Shown here piece after piece: positions 26,390 through 39,048 of a stretch of 64,000 bases of DNA (positions within the stretch are counted from its first letter, which is position 1; every line of letters starts with the position of its first letter). The translations under genes and the position numbers were made by a program. The notes below the pieces were generated by a model. The model saw only the letters and a list, made by a program, of their open reading frames with translations, did no database searches and was not told where the DNA came from. Source of the stretch: Hippasteria phrygiana (lineage: Eukaryota > Echinodermata > Asteroidea > Valvatida > Goniasteridae); contig JAZGUH010000370.1 in NCBI GenBank assembly GCA_037893225.1, positions 1,054,001-1,118,000 of the forward strand. The letters are read 5' to 3'.

Positions 26390-29300
26390 AAATTAAACTA
26401 AAACATATTTCCAGATGGAGAGTACTTAAAGCATATCTAATAGAAAAATTGCAATTTTGCAATAATTTATGGAAAAATATGAAATTTACACACACAAACA
26501 ATTAAAATGACAGAGGGTACTAAACTCGCCATTTTTGTCAATTTTGGCCCTAAAATCACATTTTCCAAATTTGCCTGAAATTGATTTTACAGTATGTCCC
26601 AAAAAAGTGTCACTCTATTTCTGAAATAACTACAAAACCATAAAGTCAATTTTGAAAATGTTTGAGTGTGCAGATACTCCCTATCCTTGGCCTAAATCCC
26701 TATGAGTCTCAATTAATTTCAGTCATGCATCACTACACAATGGTCAATTGATCACGACAACATCTTTGGACACTGTGACCAAGTCCCTTGTCTTAATCAA
26801 TTTCAGTGCTGTGTTATGTAAGCTGTGTAAAATCCTGGATGTTGTGAACAAAAGGCTGTAATGGTTTGGGATTGGAATCATTTGCCCTTGAGCATTATTA
26901 AAAACTGAGGTCTTGCCATGATGACTGATAGCCAGGCAAACGATTTCAATCCCAACCGCTGCCCTTTTCACAACACGCAGGACTTTACACAGCTTACATA
27001 ACACAGCACTGAAATTCATTAAGGCAAGGAACTTGATCAATTGACCATTGTACAGTGATGCGTGACTGAAATTAAATGAAACTCGTAGGGAATTTGGCCC
27101 AGGATATGAAGTATATCTGCACAATCAAACATTTTTAAAATTTACCTTATAGTTTTGTAGTTATTTTGGAAATAGCGTGACACCTTTTTTGGGACATACT
27201 GTACAGACATGTAAGAGTGCTAGAAACTCATTTTGAAAGTAATCAAAACATAGCCTATCTGATAGAAATTTAACCATTTAAAAAATTTTTAAACAAATTA
27301 ACATTTCAAAAATCATAAAAAATGTAATATTGATCTCAGACATCTGAAATAACGCGGCTGAAGTCTTCATTCCATTCTCTATCTCTGCGGACATTTTTAA
27401 GACAACTCATTTTTTCGACCTGGGAAAAAAATGGCATTTTTTTCAATTTTGGCCCAAACATGACATTTTCCAAATTTGCCTGAAATTGATTCTAGAGCCA
27501 TGTAAGAGTGCCGGAAACCCATTTGTTGAGTTATCAAAACATATTTGATGGAAATATGAAAAAGTTTCAGTAATTTTTGAATAAATATTAACATTTCAAA
27601 AACTCATAAAAAATTCAATGTTGATCCCAGAAAGCTGAAATTACTAGACTGAAATCTCCATTCCATTCTCTATGTCTGCCACAGTTTTGAAGAAACTTAT
27701 TTTTTCGACCTAGGAAAAATAATGGCAAGGCTTACCCCTTGCCATTTTTGTAGATTTTGGCCCAAAAATGGCATTTTCCAAATTTGTCTGAAAATGATTC
27801 TAAAGATATGTAAGAGTGTTGAAAATCCATTTGTAGAGTAATTAAAACATATCTGATGAAAATATGACAATTTTTCAGCATTTTTTGGGGGAAAATATTA
27901 ATATGTCAAAAAATATATAAATCGTAAAAAAATTAATATTGATGCCAGACATCTGAAATTTCACGGCTGAAGTCTCCATTCTATTCTCTATCTCTGCGAC
28001 ATTTTTGAAGGCAACTTATTTTTCGACCTGAAAAAATAATGGCAAGGCTTACCCCTTGCCATTTTTGTCGATTTTGGCCCAAAAATGAAATTTTCCAAAT
28101 TTGTCTGAAAATGATTCTAGAGACATGTAAGAGTACTGGAAACCCATTTATAGAGTTATCAAAACATATCTGATGGAAATATTACAATTTCCAGTATGTT
28201 TTTAGAAGATATTAAAATTTCAAAAACTCATAAAAAATTCAATGTTGATCCCAGAAAGCTGAAATTACTAGACTGAAATCTCCATTCATTCTCTATGTCT
28301 GCCACAGTTTTGAAGAAACTTATTTTTTCGACCTAGGAAAAATAATGGCAAGGCTTACCCCTTGCCATTTTTGTAGATTTTGGCCCAAAAATGGCATTTT
28401 CCAAATTTGTCTGAAAATGATTCTAAAGATATGTAAGAGTGTTGAAAATCCATTTGTAGAGTAATTAAAACATATCTGATGAAAATATGACAATTTTTCA
28501 GCATTTTTTGGGGGAAAATATTAATATGTCAAAAAATATATAAATCATAAAAAAATTAATATTGATGCCAGACATCTGAAATTTCACGGCTGAAGTCTCC
28601 ATTCTATTCTCTATCTCTGCGACATTTTTGAAGGCAACTTATTTTTCGACCTGAAAAAATAATGGCAAGGCTTACCCCTTGCCATTTTTGTAGATTTTGG
28701 CCCAAAAATGAAATTTTCCAAATTTGTCTGAAAATGATTCTAGAGACATGTAAGAGTACTGGAAACCCATTTATAGAGTTATCAAAACATATCTGATGGA
28801 AATATTACAATTTCCAGTATTTTTTTAGAAGATATTAAAATTTCAAAAACTCATAAAAAATTAAATGTTGATCCCAGAAAGCTGAAATTACTAGACTGAA
28901 ATCTCCATTCATTCTCTATGTCTGCCACAGTTTTGAAGAAACTTATTTTTTCGACCTAGGAAAAATAATGGCAAGGCTTACCCCTTGCCATTTTTGTAGA
29001 TTTTGGCCCAAAAATGGCATTTTCCAAATTTGTCTGAAAGTGATTCTAAAGATATGTAAGAGTGTTGAAAATCCATTTGTAGAGTAATTAAAACATATCT
29101 GATGAAAATATGAAAATTTTTCAGCATTTTTTGGGGGAAAATATTAATATGTCAAAAAAGATATAAATCATAAAAAAATTAATATTGATGCCAGACATCT
29201 GAAATTACACGGCTGAAGTCTCCATTCTATTCTCTATCTCTGCGACATTTTTGAAGGCAACTTATTTTTCGACCTGAAAAAATAATGGCAAGGCTTACCC

Positions 29301-32300
29301 CTTGCCATTTTTGTCGATTTCGGCCCAAAAATGGCATTTTCCAAATTTGTCTGAAAATGATTCTAGAGGCATGTAAGAGTACTGGAAACCCATTTATAGA
29401 GTTATCAAAACATATCTGATGGAAATATTACAATTTCCAGTATTTTTTTAGAAGATATTAAAATTTCAAAAACTCATAAAAAATTAAATGTTGATCCCAG
29501 AAAGCTGAAATTACTAGACTGAAATCTCCATTCATTCTCTATGTCTGCCACAGTTTTGAAGAAACTTATTTTTTCGACCTAGGAAAAATAATGGCAAGGC
29601 TTACCCCTTGCCATTTTTGTAGATTTTGGCCCAAAAATGGCATTTTCCAAATTTGTCTGAAAGTGATTCTAAAGATATGTAAGAGTGTTGAAAATCCATT
29701 TGTAGAGTAATTAAAACATATCTGATGAAAATATGACAATTTTTCAGCATTTTTTGGGGGAAAATATTAATATGTCAAAAAAGATATAAATCATAAAAAA
29801 ATTAATATTGATGCCAGACATCTGAAATTACACGGCTGAAGTCTCCATTCTATTCTCTATCTCTGCGACATTTTTGAAGGCAACTTATTTTTCGACCTGA
29901 AAAAATAATGGCAAGGCTTACCCCTTGCCATTTTTGTCGATTTTGGCCCAAAAATGGCATTTTCCAAATTTGTCTGAAAATGATTCTAGAGGCATGTAAG
30001 AGTACTGGAAACCCATTTATAGAGTTATCAAAACATATCTGATGGAAATATTACAATTTGTCAACATTTTTTGGGGAACAATATTAAAATGTCAAAAAAT
30101 ATATAAAGCATAAAAAAATTAATATTGATGCCAGACATCTGAAATTAAACTGCTTGAAGTCCATTCTCTATCTCTGCGGAAATTTTTAAGACAAACTTAT
30201 TTTTTCGACCTGGGAAAAAAATGGCAAGGCTAACCCTTGCCATTTTTGTAGATTTTGGCCCAAAAAATGAAATTTTCCAAATTTGTCTGAAAATGATTCT
30301 AGAGACATGTAAGAGTGCTGGAAACCCATTTATAGAGTTATCAAAACATATCTGATGGAAATATGACCATTTTCAAAATTTTGTGGGCAAAATATTAAGA
30401 TTTAAAAAAAATCATAAAAATCTCATATTGATGTCAGACATCTGAAATTAAACAGCCGATGTCTCCATTCCATACTCTATCTCTGCGACAGTTTTGAAGA
30501 AACTTATTTTTCGACCTTAAAAAAGGAATTTTTCCCAATTTTGGCCCAAAAAGGCATTTTCCAAATTTGTCTGAAAATGATTCTAGAGATATGTAAGAGT
30601 CTTGAAAATCCATTTGTAAAGTAATTAAAACATATCTGATGGAAATATTACCATTTTTCCAGTATTTCTTGAGAAGATATTTAAATTTCAAAACTCATAA
30701 AAAATATAATTTGTTCATCCAAGAAAGCTGAAATTACTAGGCTGAAATCTCCATTTCATTCTCTATGTCTGCCACAGTTTTGAAGAAACTTATTTTTTCG
30801 ACCTAGGAAAAATAATGGCAAGGCTTACCCCTTGCCATTTTTGTAGATTTTGGCCCAAAAATGGCATTTTCCAAATTTGTCTGAAAGTGATTCTAAAGAT
30901 ATGTAAGAGTGTTGAAAATCCATTTGTAGAGTAATTAAAACATATCTGATGAAAATATGACAATTTTTCAGCATTTTTTGGGGGAAAATATTAATATGTC
31001 AAAAAAGATATAAATCATAAAAAAATTAATATTGATGCCAGACATCTGAAATTACACGGCTGAAGTCTCCATTCTATTCTCTATCTCTGCGACATTTTTG
31101 AAGGCAACTTATTTTTCGACCTGAAAAAATAATGGCAAGGCTTACCCCTTGCCATTTTTGTCGATTTCGGCCCAAAAATGGCATTTTCCAAATTTGTCTG
31201 AAAATGATTCTAGAGACATGTAAGAGTACTGGAAACCCATTTATAGAGTTATCAAAACATATCTGATGGAAATATTACAATTTGTCAACATTTTTTGGGG
31301 AACAATATTAAAATGTCAAAAAATATATAAAGCATAAAAAAATTAATATTGATGCCAGACATCTGAAATGAAACTGCTTGAAGTCCATTCTCTATCTCTG
31401 CGGAAATTTTTAAGACAAACTTATTTTTTCGACCTGGGAAAAAAATGGCAAGGCTAACCCCTTGCCATTTTTGTAGATTTTGGCCCAAAAAATGAAATTT
31501 TCCAAATTTGTCTGAAAATGATTCTAGAGACATGTAAGAGTGCTGGAAACCCATTTATAGAGTTATCAAAACATATCTGATGGAAATATGACCATTTTCA
31601 AAATTTTGTGGGCAAAATATTAAGATTTTTAAAAAATCATAAAAATCTCATATTGATGTCAGACATCTGAAATTAAACAGCCGATGTCTCCATTCCATAC
31701 TCTATCTCTGCGACAGTTTTGAAGAAACTTATTTTTCGACCTTAAAAAAGGCATTTTTCCCAATTTTGGCCCAAAAAGGCATTTTCCAAATTTGTCTGAA
31801 AATGATTCTAGAGATATGTAAGAGTCTTGAAAATCCATTTGTAAAGTAATTAAAACATATCTGATGGAAATATTACCATTTTTCCAGTATTTCTTGAGAA
31901 GATATTTAAATTTCAAAACTCATAAAAAATATAATTTGTTCATCCAAGAAAGCTGAAATTACTAGGCTGAAATCTCCATTTCATTCTCTATGTTTGCCAC
32001 AGTTTGGAAGAAACTTATTTTTCGACCTGAAAAAATAATGGCAAAAAATGGCAAGGGGTAACCCTTGCCATTTTTGTCGATTTTGACCCAAAAATTGCAT
32101 TTTCCAAATTTGTCTGAAAATGATTCTAGAGACATGTAAGAGTACTGGAAACCCATTTATAGAGTTATCAAAACATATCTGATGGAAATATGACCATTTT
32201 CAAAATTTTGTGGGCAAAATATTAAGATTTAAAAAAAAATCATAAAATTCTCATATTGATGTCAGACATCTAAAATTAAACAGCCGATGTCTCCATTCCA

Positions 32301-33060
32301 TTCTCTATCTCTGCGACAGTTTTGAAGAAACTTATTTTTCGACCTGAAAAAAAATGGCATTTTTCCCAATTTTGGCCCAAAAATGGCAATTTCCAAATTT
32401 GTCTGAAAATGATTCTAGAGATATGTAAGAGTCTTGAAAATCCATTTGTAGAGAAATCAAAACATATCTGATGGAAATATTAAAATTTTCCAGTATTTTT
32501 TGAGAAGATATTAAAATTTCAAAAACTCATAAAAAATTCAATGTTGATCTAAAAAAGCTGAAATTACTAGACTAAAATCTCCATTCCATTCTCTATGTCT
32601 GCCACAGTTTTGAAGAAACTTATTTTTCGACCTGAAAAAATAATGGCAAGGCTTACCCCTTGCCATTTTTGTCAATTTTCGCCCAAAAATTGCATTTTCC
32701 AAATTTGTCTGAAAATGATTCTAGAGATATGTAAGAGTCTTGAAAATCCATTTGTAGATTAATCAAAACATATCTGATGGAAATATTACAATGTTGGGGG
32801 GGAAATATTGAAATGTCAAAAAATATATAATTCATACAAAAATAATATTGATGCCAGACATCTGAAACTAAACAGCCGATGTCTCCATTCCATTCTCTAT
32901 CTCTACGGCAATTTTTGATAGCAAAGTATTTTTCGACTTGAACAAAATGGTAAGGGATACCCCTTGTCAGTTTTGTCGATTTTGGCCCAAAAATGAAATT
33001 TTTCAAAAATCCAAAAATTGATTCTAGAAGAGACATGTAAGAGGCAACTTACTTTTCGTC
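26390..33060. repeat. Satellite array, ~310-bp monomers in a ~622-bp higher-order unit
   Basis: About 20 tandem monomers of 300-320 bases share TTTTGGCCCAAAAATGG, TTTTCCAAATTTGTCTGAAA, AACATATCTGATGGAAATAT and CTCCATTC-TTCTCTAT. Two alternating monomer types make a unit of about 622 bases: GACCTAGGAAAAATAATGG recurs near 27709, 28330, 28952 and 29576. Further right, a segment of about 1225 bases is duplicated; the blocks near 30255 and 31480 are almost identical. Most monomers carry the hairpin ATGGCAAGG, 6-base loop, CCTTGCCAT. The array is A/T-rich and non-coding; the 60-130-residue frames in it are incidental. Confidence 0.92.
26590..27201. mobile_element. Foldback element inserted in the satellite, TA target duplication
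   Basis: Ends CAGTATGTCCCAAAAAAGTG and its near complement, flanked by TA at 26588-26589 and 27202-27203. Much of the length folds on itself: GTCAATTGATCACG pairs with a right-arm copy, and so do TGCTGTGTTATGTAAGCTGT and TTTGGGATTGGAATC. The centre is near 26900. Removing it restores a normal monomer (GATTTTA then CAGACATGTAAGAG). A Tc1/mariner-type target is inferred. Confidence 0.8.
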
Positions 33061-33269
33061 TAGTGACAAATCTTTAACGATTTCCTCACTCTTGGGCTAA
33101 CAAAATTGATTAGAAACTGTCACAAATACAGCTGCGGCAGTTTTCACTTTTTGGTAGTTCTCTTCTGTCGCTTTCATTAATTACCGCCACGGGTCATCAA
33201 TTTATCACTGCTCCAATAATGTTTCCTCCAGCCGTTAAATTGGAATTCGTGTATAAAAAACATAGTTTA

Positions 33270-33560
33270 TTGCTCCCTGATTCCGGTGTCACATGAATAA
33301 TGCGACTCCCGTGAATATCCGACTCTTTACCCATGATGCAGTGCAACGAAAGTTTAATATTTTGTTTAATGAACTCAAGCAATTCAATGGCATTACCACA
33401 AACCCAACTCTATCCTAAACTCCAACCCCAAGCCTATTTCTTACCCTAATCATTACCCTATGCTTGTCCTTGTTTTGGTGTAGGGGGGGGGGGGGGGGGG
33501 GCTGAGTTTGCGCACTGATAGAAAGAGTCGGATTTTCACGGGGTCCGATTTTGACGCGAC
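33270..33560 (-). repeat. Dispersed repeat with G-rich block, copy 2 (reversed)
   Basis: Carries ATATCCGACTCTTTACCCAT, then CCTAA/CCCTA-rich sequence (33405-33470) and a G run (33482-33500). It ends AGAGTCGGATTTTCACGGGG. Confidence 0.65.
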
Positions 33561-33988
33561 GTTGGCTATTATTATAATCAATAGCTGCAATAACATTTTG
33601 GTATCACTCATCCCTTCTTCATGAGCGGAACACGCCTTTTGTATATTAGCATGTTTATCTATTCCCCTAGTCTTTTGGAGACCGCCTCAACATCCCTGTT
33701 CTGCAGAGGTCGACATGACACTGACAAACTTGCTTATCCCAGCATCTGTGTCCGATGCTGCAAAGCTTCATTTACAAGACTTAATTATAAGCAGTTTCTC
33801 TCAAGCATGGTTCCATGGTTGGCCGGCCCAGGCCAAGATATTGAGAGATTTATACCGGGCGGGATCGCGAAACGTAGCAAATTCATGATGTTCATTATGC
33901 GATGCTGCCAATCCATTATGAAGAGAAGACGAGTTTTAGTTGGAAAAAGTCTCAAATAATATTTTGAAGAACATTTTGAAGAACATTT

Positions 33989-34065
33989 TGGCCCTGGTGG
34001 GAATCGAACCCGAGTCACAGCGGTGGAAGACAAGCAAAGTACCACTAGACCAATCTGTCTCCTCG
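33989..34065 (-). repeat. tRNA-like SINE head, minus strand
   Basis: On the minus strand: GATTGGTCTAGTGGTACTTT (A-box-like) and CTCGGGTTCGATTCCCACCA (B box). The anticodon arm does not form a convincing tRNA, so a SINE head or tRNA pseudogene is more likely. Confidence 0.55.
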
Positions 34066-34195
34066 AGTTCAATTGTCAATCCATTATGATGTAGTCAACT
34101 CACTATCTTTAATATGTAGTCACCCCAACATGTGATGTACTGATCAACATTCCTTTTTAAATCACAAGCATTTAACAAAGGTTTGACATTTGTTA

Positions 34196-34798
34196 CGGCC
34201 TATTATGTCCGCATAGCCCATTATCTCCGCGCGCTTTTTGAGGCCTATTATGTCCGCCCCATTATGTCCGCAGGCCCATTATGTCCGCCCATCGTGTCCG
34301 CATGGCCTATTATGTCCACCCCATTATGTCCGCAGGCCCATTATGTCCGCCCCATTGTGTCCGCATGGCCCATTATGTACGCACCATTATGTCCGCATGG
34401 CCCATTATGTCCGCCGCATTATGTCCACAGGCCCATTATGTCCGCCCTATTGTGTCCGCAGGCCCATTATATCCGCCCCATTGTGTCCGCAGGCCCACTA
34501 TGTCCGCCCCATTGTGTCCGCAGGCCCATTATGTCAGCCCCATTATGTCCGCAGGCCCATTATGTCCGCCCCATTGTGTATGCAGGCCCATTATGTCCGC
34601 CCCATTGTGTCCGCAGGCCCATTATGTCCGCCCCATTGTGTCCGCAGGCCCATTATATCCGCCTCATTGTGTCCGCAGGCCCACTATGTCCGCCCCATTG
34701 TGTCCGCAGGCCCATTATATTCGCCTCATTGTGTCCGCAGGCCCACTGTGTCTGCCCTATTGTGTCCGCATGCCCATTATGTCCGCCTCATTGTGTCC
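34196..34798 (+). repeat. 31-bp minisatellite with all three forward frames open
   Basis: About 19 copies of a unit made of CCCATTATGTCCGC and CCCATTGTGTCCGCAGG. Because 31 is not a multiple of three and the unit has no forward stop, each forward frame stays open for about 600 bases and cycles through the same three peptides. It abuts the inverted-repeat element at 34794 at a shared TGTCC. Confidence 0.93.
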
Positions 34799-35464
34799 TG
34801 CTATAATAGTCAGCTATTCCGTCAACTACACTCGGCCAAACAAGAAAGTTCCCGCCTTGTACTTTTTTGAATAACTCAAGAATACTGTAATCATAATAAA
34901 CACCTCAAAAAGTCATAAATACAGAAAAGGGTTCTGCTTTTAATGATGCGTCATTTATGGCACATGACGTTTGTTTTAGGGGAGAAATAATGAGATTTGT
35001 CGGATCGGGTGCACAAATAAAAGTGGCATTTTTTAAAATGCAGGCAATAGATTACATTGAAATTGCGTCTTCATCCTTTAGCAAAATCCCCCTTAAAAGT
35101 CAAACAATCTCGAATTGGCTTCACGATTTTAGCAGCAGTTTTGATAAACCATGTTTCGTGTTGACATTAATGAAAACGTTTGTACGCACAGTTTTAATGC
35201 AACATTGAGTCTGCATCGTAAAATTGCCACTTTTATTTTTGCACCAAATTCGACAAATCTGGTTATTTCTCCCCTCAAGCAAACGTCGTGTGCCATAGAT
35301 GACGCATCATTAGAAGCAGAACCCTTTTCTGCATTTATTATGGCTTTTTGAAGCGTTTCAAATGATTACAGTATTCTTGAGTTATTCAAAAAATAGTACA
35401 AGGCGGGAACTTTCTTTTTTGGCCGAGTGTAGTTGACGGAATAGCTGACTATTATAGCAGGACA
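34794..35464. mobile_element. Large inverted-repeat element next to the minisatellite
   Basis: The left end TGTCCTGCTATAATAGTCAG is matched in reverse at the right end (35445-35464). Arms of about 240 bases include AAACAAGAAAGTTCCCGCC, AACTCAAGAATACTGTAATC and GATGCGTCAT. No transposase was seen. Confidence 0.85.
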
Positions 35465-35792
35465 TCACGATCCATTTTTACATGCCATCATTACATGCTG
35501 CTGTTCCCAGCACAAAAATTACCGTAAGCACAAAAAACACTAAAAACAGCAAAAATTCCACGTGATTTTCATACCAAGAAAACAACTGAATACCAGTCAC
35601 AAGTAAGTAAATATAAATCACCTTTTCTTTTATGGAAGTCACCAAAAGTCGCTATTAGCTTTTAAAAAGCCATTCTGTATAGAGTTGCCAGCCTAGCTAC
35701 TATACCCTTACGGTTTTCCTGGATCCAGATCTAAATAGAAGATCAATCTCTAATAGATACCTAAAGACGTTATCCCAATTTGTTTGACCTAT

Positions 35793-35982
35793 ACTGTCAA
35801 AAACGTTGGTCAAAATGGGTTGATATTTTGCCCATTGTTTGGCAACATATCAACAACTCAAAATCTTGGGCAAATTCTTCCCAATAATTGGTCAATTTTT
35901 ACCTGAATTAACCAACAATGTGGTAAATTAATACCAATGTTGGGTAAATAACAGTTATGTTTTACACAACGTTTTTACAGTG
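35793..35982. mobile_element. CACTGTAAAA-type MITE, copy a
   Basis: ACTGTCAAAAACGTTGG to CAACGTTTTTACAGTG, followed by TA. Shares GGGTTGATATTTT and TGAATTAACCAACAATGTGG with copies at 55784 and 60212. Confidence 0.8.
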
Positions 35983-36070
35983 TATAGACCCAGGCTGAGT
36001 TCCAACGTTGGTGAGACCATAGAGAAATTCACTTCCCTCCTTGAAAATGAAAACTTCACATGGAAATCTG

Positions 36071-36697
36071 TTTTAAATGTAGTATACAACATTTTGTAAA
36101 CATCAAAAAACAAAACTACTGAATTATTACGAAATACCGTACTAGACTGTAAGTAAATAGCAGTCTCAAACATCCTGTGAAATCATGGCGCTGTCGTTTT
36201 CAAGAAAAGTGGAAATGTATATCGTTTTCCAACGATTGTCGGCCGACAATCGTTGGAAATAGTCCAGTTCCTCGACCTGACAATTCGCTGACTCTATATT
36301 GTTCCGTGTTGTCTAAAGAATGGTCAGGGAACCAGACTAATAAAACATCATTTTTTCTTATACCCAGCACGATATGGGGCAGAGGGGTACCACCATTTTG
36401 TCCCTTACCCTATACACTCTCCAGACTATTGTTACCTAACACATCCCCCTAGATATCTGAAAAGAATTCCTGAGATTCCGGGAACACAATGACCAACACA
36501 AAAGAGGGCGGTACCCCTCTGCCCCATATCGTGCATCATATGTTTTTTCTCTCTGTTTTCCCAGCATCTATGCACACAAAACTTTATACAGGTCAGTGTT
36601 TGCAGTATTTGCGAGCACGCTATGAAATACTAACCCCCAAATCCATTTTATTTCTGAAAATTACAGCAAAAGCAAATCGTGTATACTACCTTTAAAC
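36071..36697 (-). mobile_element. TTAAAGG-ended element family, copy a (interrupted)
   Basis: Reverse of 39049-39579: it shows TGGTCAGGGAACCAGACT, CCAGCATCTATGCACA and GTATACTACCTTTAAA. A perfect 28-bp palindrome centred on GATTGTCGGCCGACAATC lies at about 36227-36256. A second element sits inside at 36367-36533. Confidence 0.75.
36367..36533. mobile_element. Short MITE with 24-bp perfect terminal repeats, nested
   Basis: The ends CACGATATGGGGCAGAGGGG and the complement are identical over 24 bases. The host element resumes on either side. Confidence 0.8.
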
Positions 36698-36699
36698 CT

Positions 36700-39048
36700 G
36701 TTTTTACCAATAAAGACTTTTCATGCTAGCAATGAAATTAGCCCAGGAAGCAAATACCAGAACACTTAACCCAAGTGCTTCGTCCTGTAAGATCTATTAC
36801 GAAAGTCATCGCGTTGACATCCAATTTCTTAAGTATTTTGCTTTTATTGATTTTGTTTTCGAGTATGATTCCTCTCATAATACGCGAGGGATCTATATCA
36901 CATTCCTGTCGTACCGTTCTCCCACCACGACGGTGGAACTCGCGATTCGACTTGATTAATTTCAGGCAGACCGGAGGGGGGTAAATTTGTTCGAATCCCG
37001 GCCGCGAGGATTACTGACAGACGCGTAAAAAGGCGGCAAAAGACAGACCTCCCCTGGCGCTCCTGAAAATATAATTTGCTCAGCACGAAAAATCTGCCTT
37101 GGCATAAACAGAATTGCTAATCACAGAACCAATCTTATAGCGTGATGTTTGCTTGTGACTTTATTCAGCTGTTGTTTGTTTGCTTAGAATGAAAATCATA
37201 TGGAGTTTTGTTTGTAACCAGTTTTTACGAAGTAATAATTTTTTTGAGGTTGGTGGAACATTTTTGTGCTTACAAATTGGCCCCTCATCTCTTGCTGCGG
37301 GGCTAATCTAAGCATTGAGGAATTACACCGGGGTTCGGTGAATTGCATCACCGGCTGTCGCTTTCACTTCGGCGCCCTGTGCTTGAATCAATCTGGAGGT
37401 ATCTCCGGAGATGGGGCTAATGTCATCCGGTCGGACGTGTCATTATGTGAGAATTCCTGCGGAAATCTGTGTCATAAACTTGGAGTACAGTGGTCTAGAT
37501 TCAAGCGTCGGTTATAGGGAATAGGGTTTAGGTGCGGATCTTCATCTGCTCGGGCCAGAAATATTTTTAGTTTCCCTTGAGAAGAGAGTGATGACACCAA
37601 AACGAGATGACCCGGTGGTCAAGGTCGGATCCCGGACCCGGCCGGACTCTGCCTTCAGAAGGCCATTCTTCTTGAAAGACTATATACAAATTATTGTGGA
37701 AATATTAAAAAAGTTAAACAAAATTGAATTTAAATTGTCAAAACCAGAAAACAGCTTTAAAACTTTGTACTATGCTCTAGTCATAATGCTGTGAGTGCAT
37801 GTCTCAGTTGCACATGCGCAGTTTGCATGTTTCCTCTATGGTAAGACACAGCGGATTCTTCGCAACTGTGCAAAATCTTGATCAGGTTTTTGTCACCGAA
37901 ATTAAATTAATTATACGATACTCAACTAAAAGAAAAGAATCAAAACTGGGGTAATCATCACCTTTAGGACACCTCTATTTCTTTTACGAGTTCCGTTCAA
38001 AACTTACTTTTGCAGATGACTTTACAGTACCAAAGTGACTTTTGCAGGCTATAAAGCAGTCTCTTTTCTTCAGATTAACTCATGTTTGTTGTAATTTTGA
38101 AATGCACTTTCAAAGAAAATGTGACTTTCCTACCTTTGTTTGCAGTCAGAGACGTTGCCGTTTTACCCCATAATTTCCCTCATAAATCAAAACCCTGCCC
38201 TCTTTCCACAAAATTAAGCTTGCTCATATTCAACATGATATTCTTAGGCTTTTTTTGCGAACTATTTAGATGATTCCCAGCACACAGAGTGACTTTTCCT
38301 GCCTGTATCATCGCAAAATATTGAGGTAAGTTCCGAAACATAAACTGTCTCCTTCGTTCTCTTATTATGGAACGGGGTCCTAAAGGTAACGATTACCAAA
38401 ACTGGCTATCTAAGACCAAACGGGGAGAGAAGCTCTCGCTGCATCTGCTTCAACCTTACCACCACGGGCATCGACCCTATTCGTGACTCAGCCGAGATCC
38501 TAAAAGTTCTCCGTCTGTGGATGCACCGGGCAAAGGCCGTCAGCCAACCGTGACAGGTGACGATTTCACCCGTGATCTTTCCCATCCACACAGCAACGTT
38601 TCTCGGAACGTTAGTACGAAGATGATGTCATTCTGCCACGGTGTTACAGAAACACGACACTCGGATGACCAATCAGACGTGAGAAATTAAATCCCCAAGC
38701 GATGCGCTGATACATCAAAGGATCTGTATAATAATACAAAATCAAAATCATTTGATAATATTTCAGATATCGAAATATCAAAGCAACATTAACATTTATG
38801 ACCAAATATATCTTGAAATCAATACAAATTTGCAATACTATAAATAACTACACAATTACAGTAAAATATAGACAACTTTACATTCACAGATGGTAAACAT
38901 AACATTGTAGACAGAGCTTATTTTAAATGGGCAAATATAGGTAACATCCATAAGTGTAAAAAATTGTAAAAACAGAAATACACTAAAAAGCTATTATTAT
39001 ACAGAAAGTTAACACAGTGTTATATCACATATAAAATAGCAATTCGAA
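36700..39048. other. Intergenic stretch, nothing recognised
   Basis: No frame resembles a known protein, and I found no tandem or terminal-repeat structure beyond weak matches. A B-box-like TTCGAATCCCGGCC near 36994 lacks a tRNA partner. Confidence 0.5.

Noticed and set aside
30434..31916. Two nearly identical 85-residue minus-strand frames, 1225 bases apart
   Set aside because: They lie in satellite monomers and are identical because the block was duplicated. The other monomers do not keep the frame.
26390..33060. CRISPR-like array
   Set aside because: The repeats are ~310 bp, contiguous and without unique spacers, in an animal genome. It is a satellite.
34183..34874. Three overlapping ~200-residue open frames rich in CPQAHYVRP-type repeats
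   Set aside because: They are three readings of one 31-bp minisatellite with no forward stop codon. No leader, splice context or independent codon bias supports a protein.
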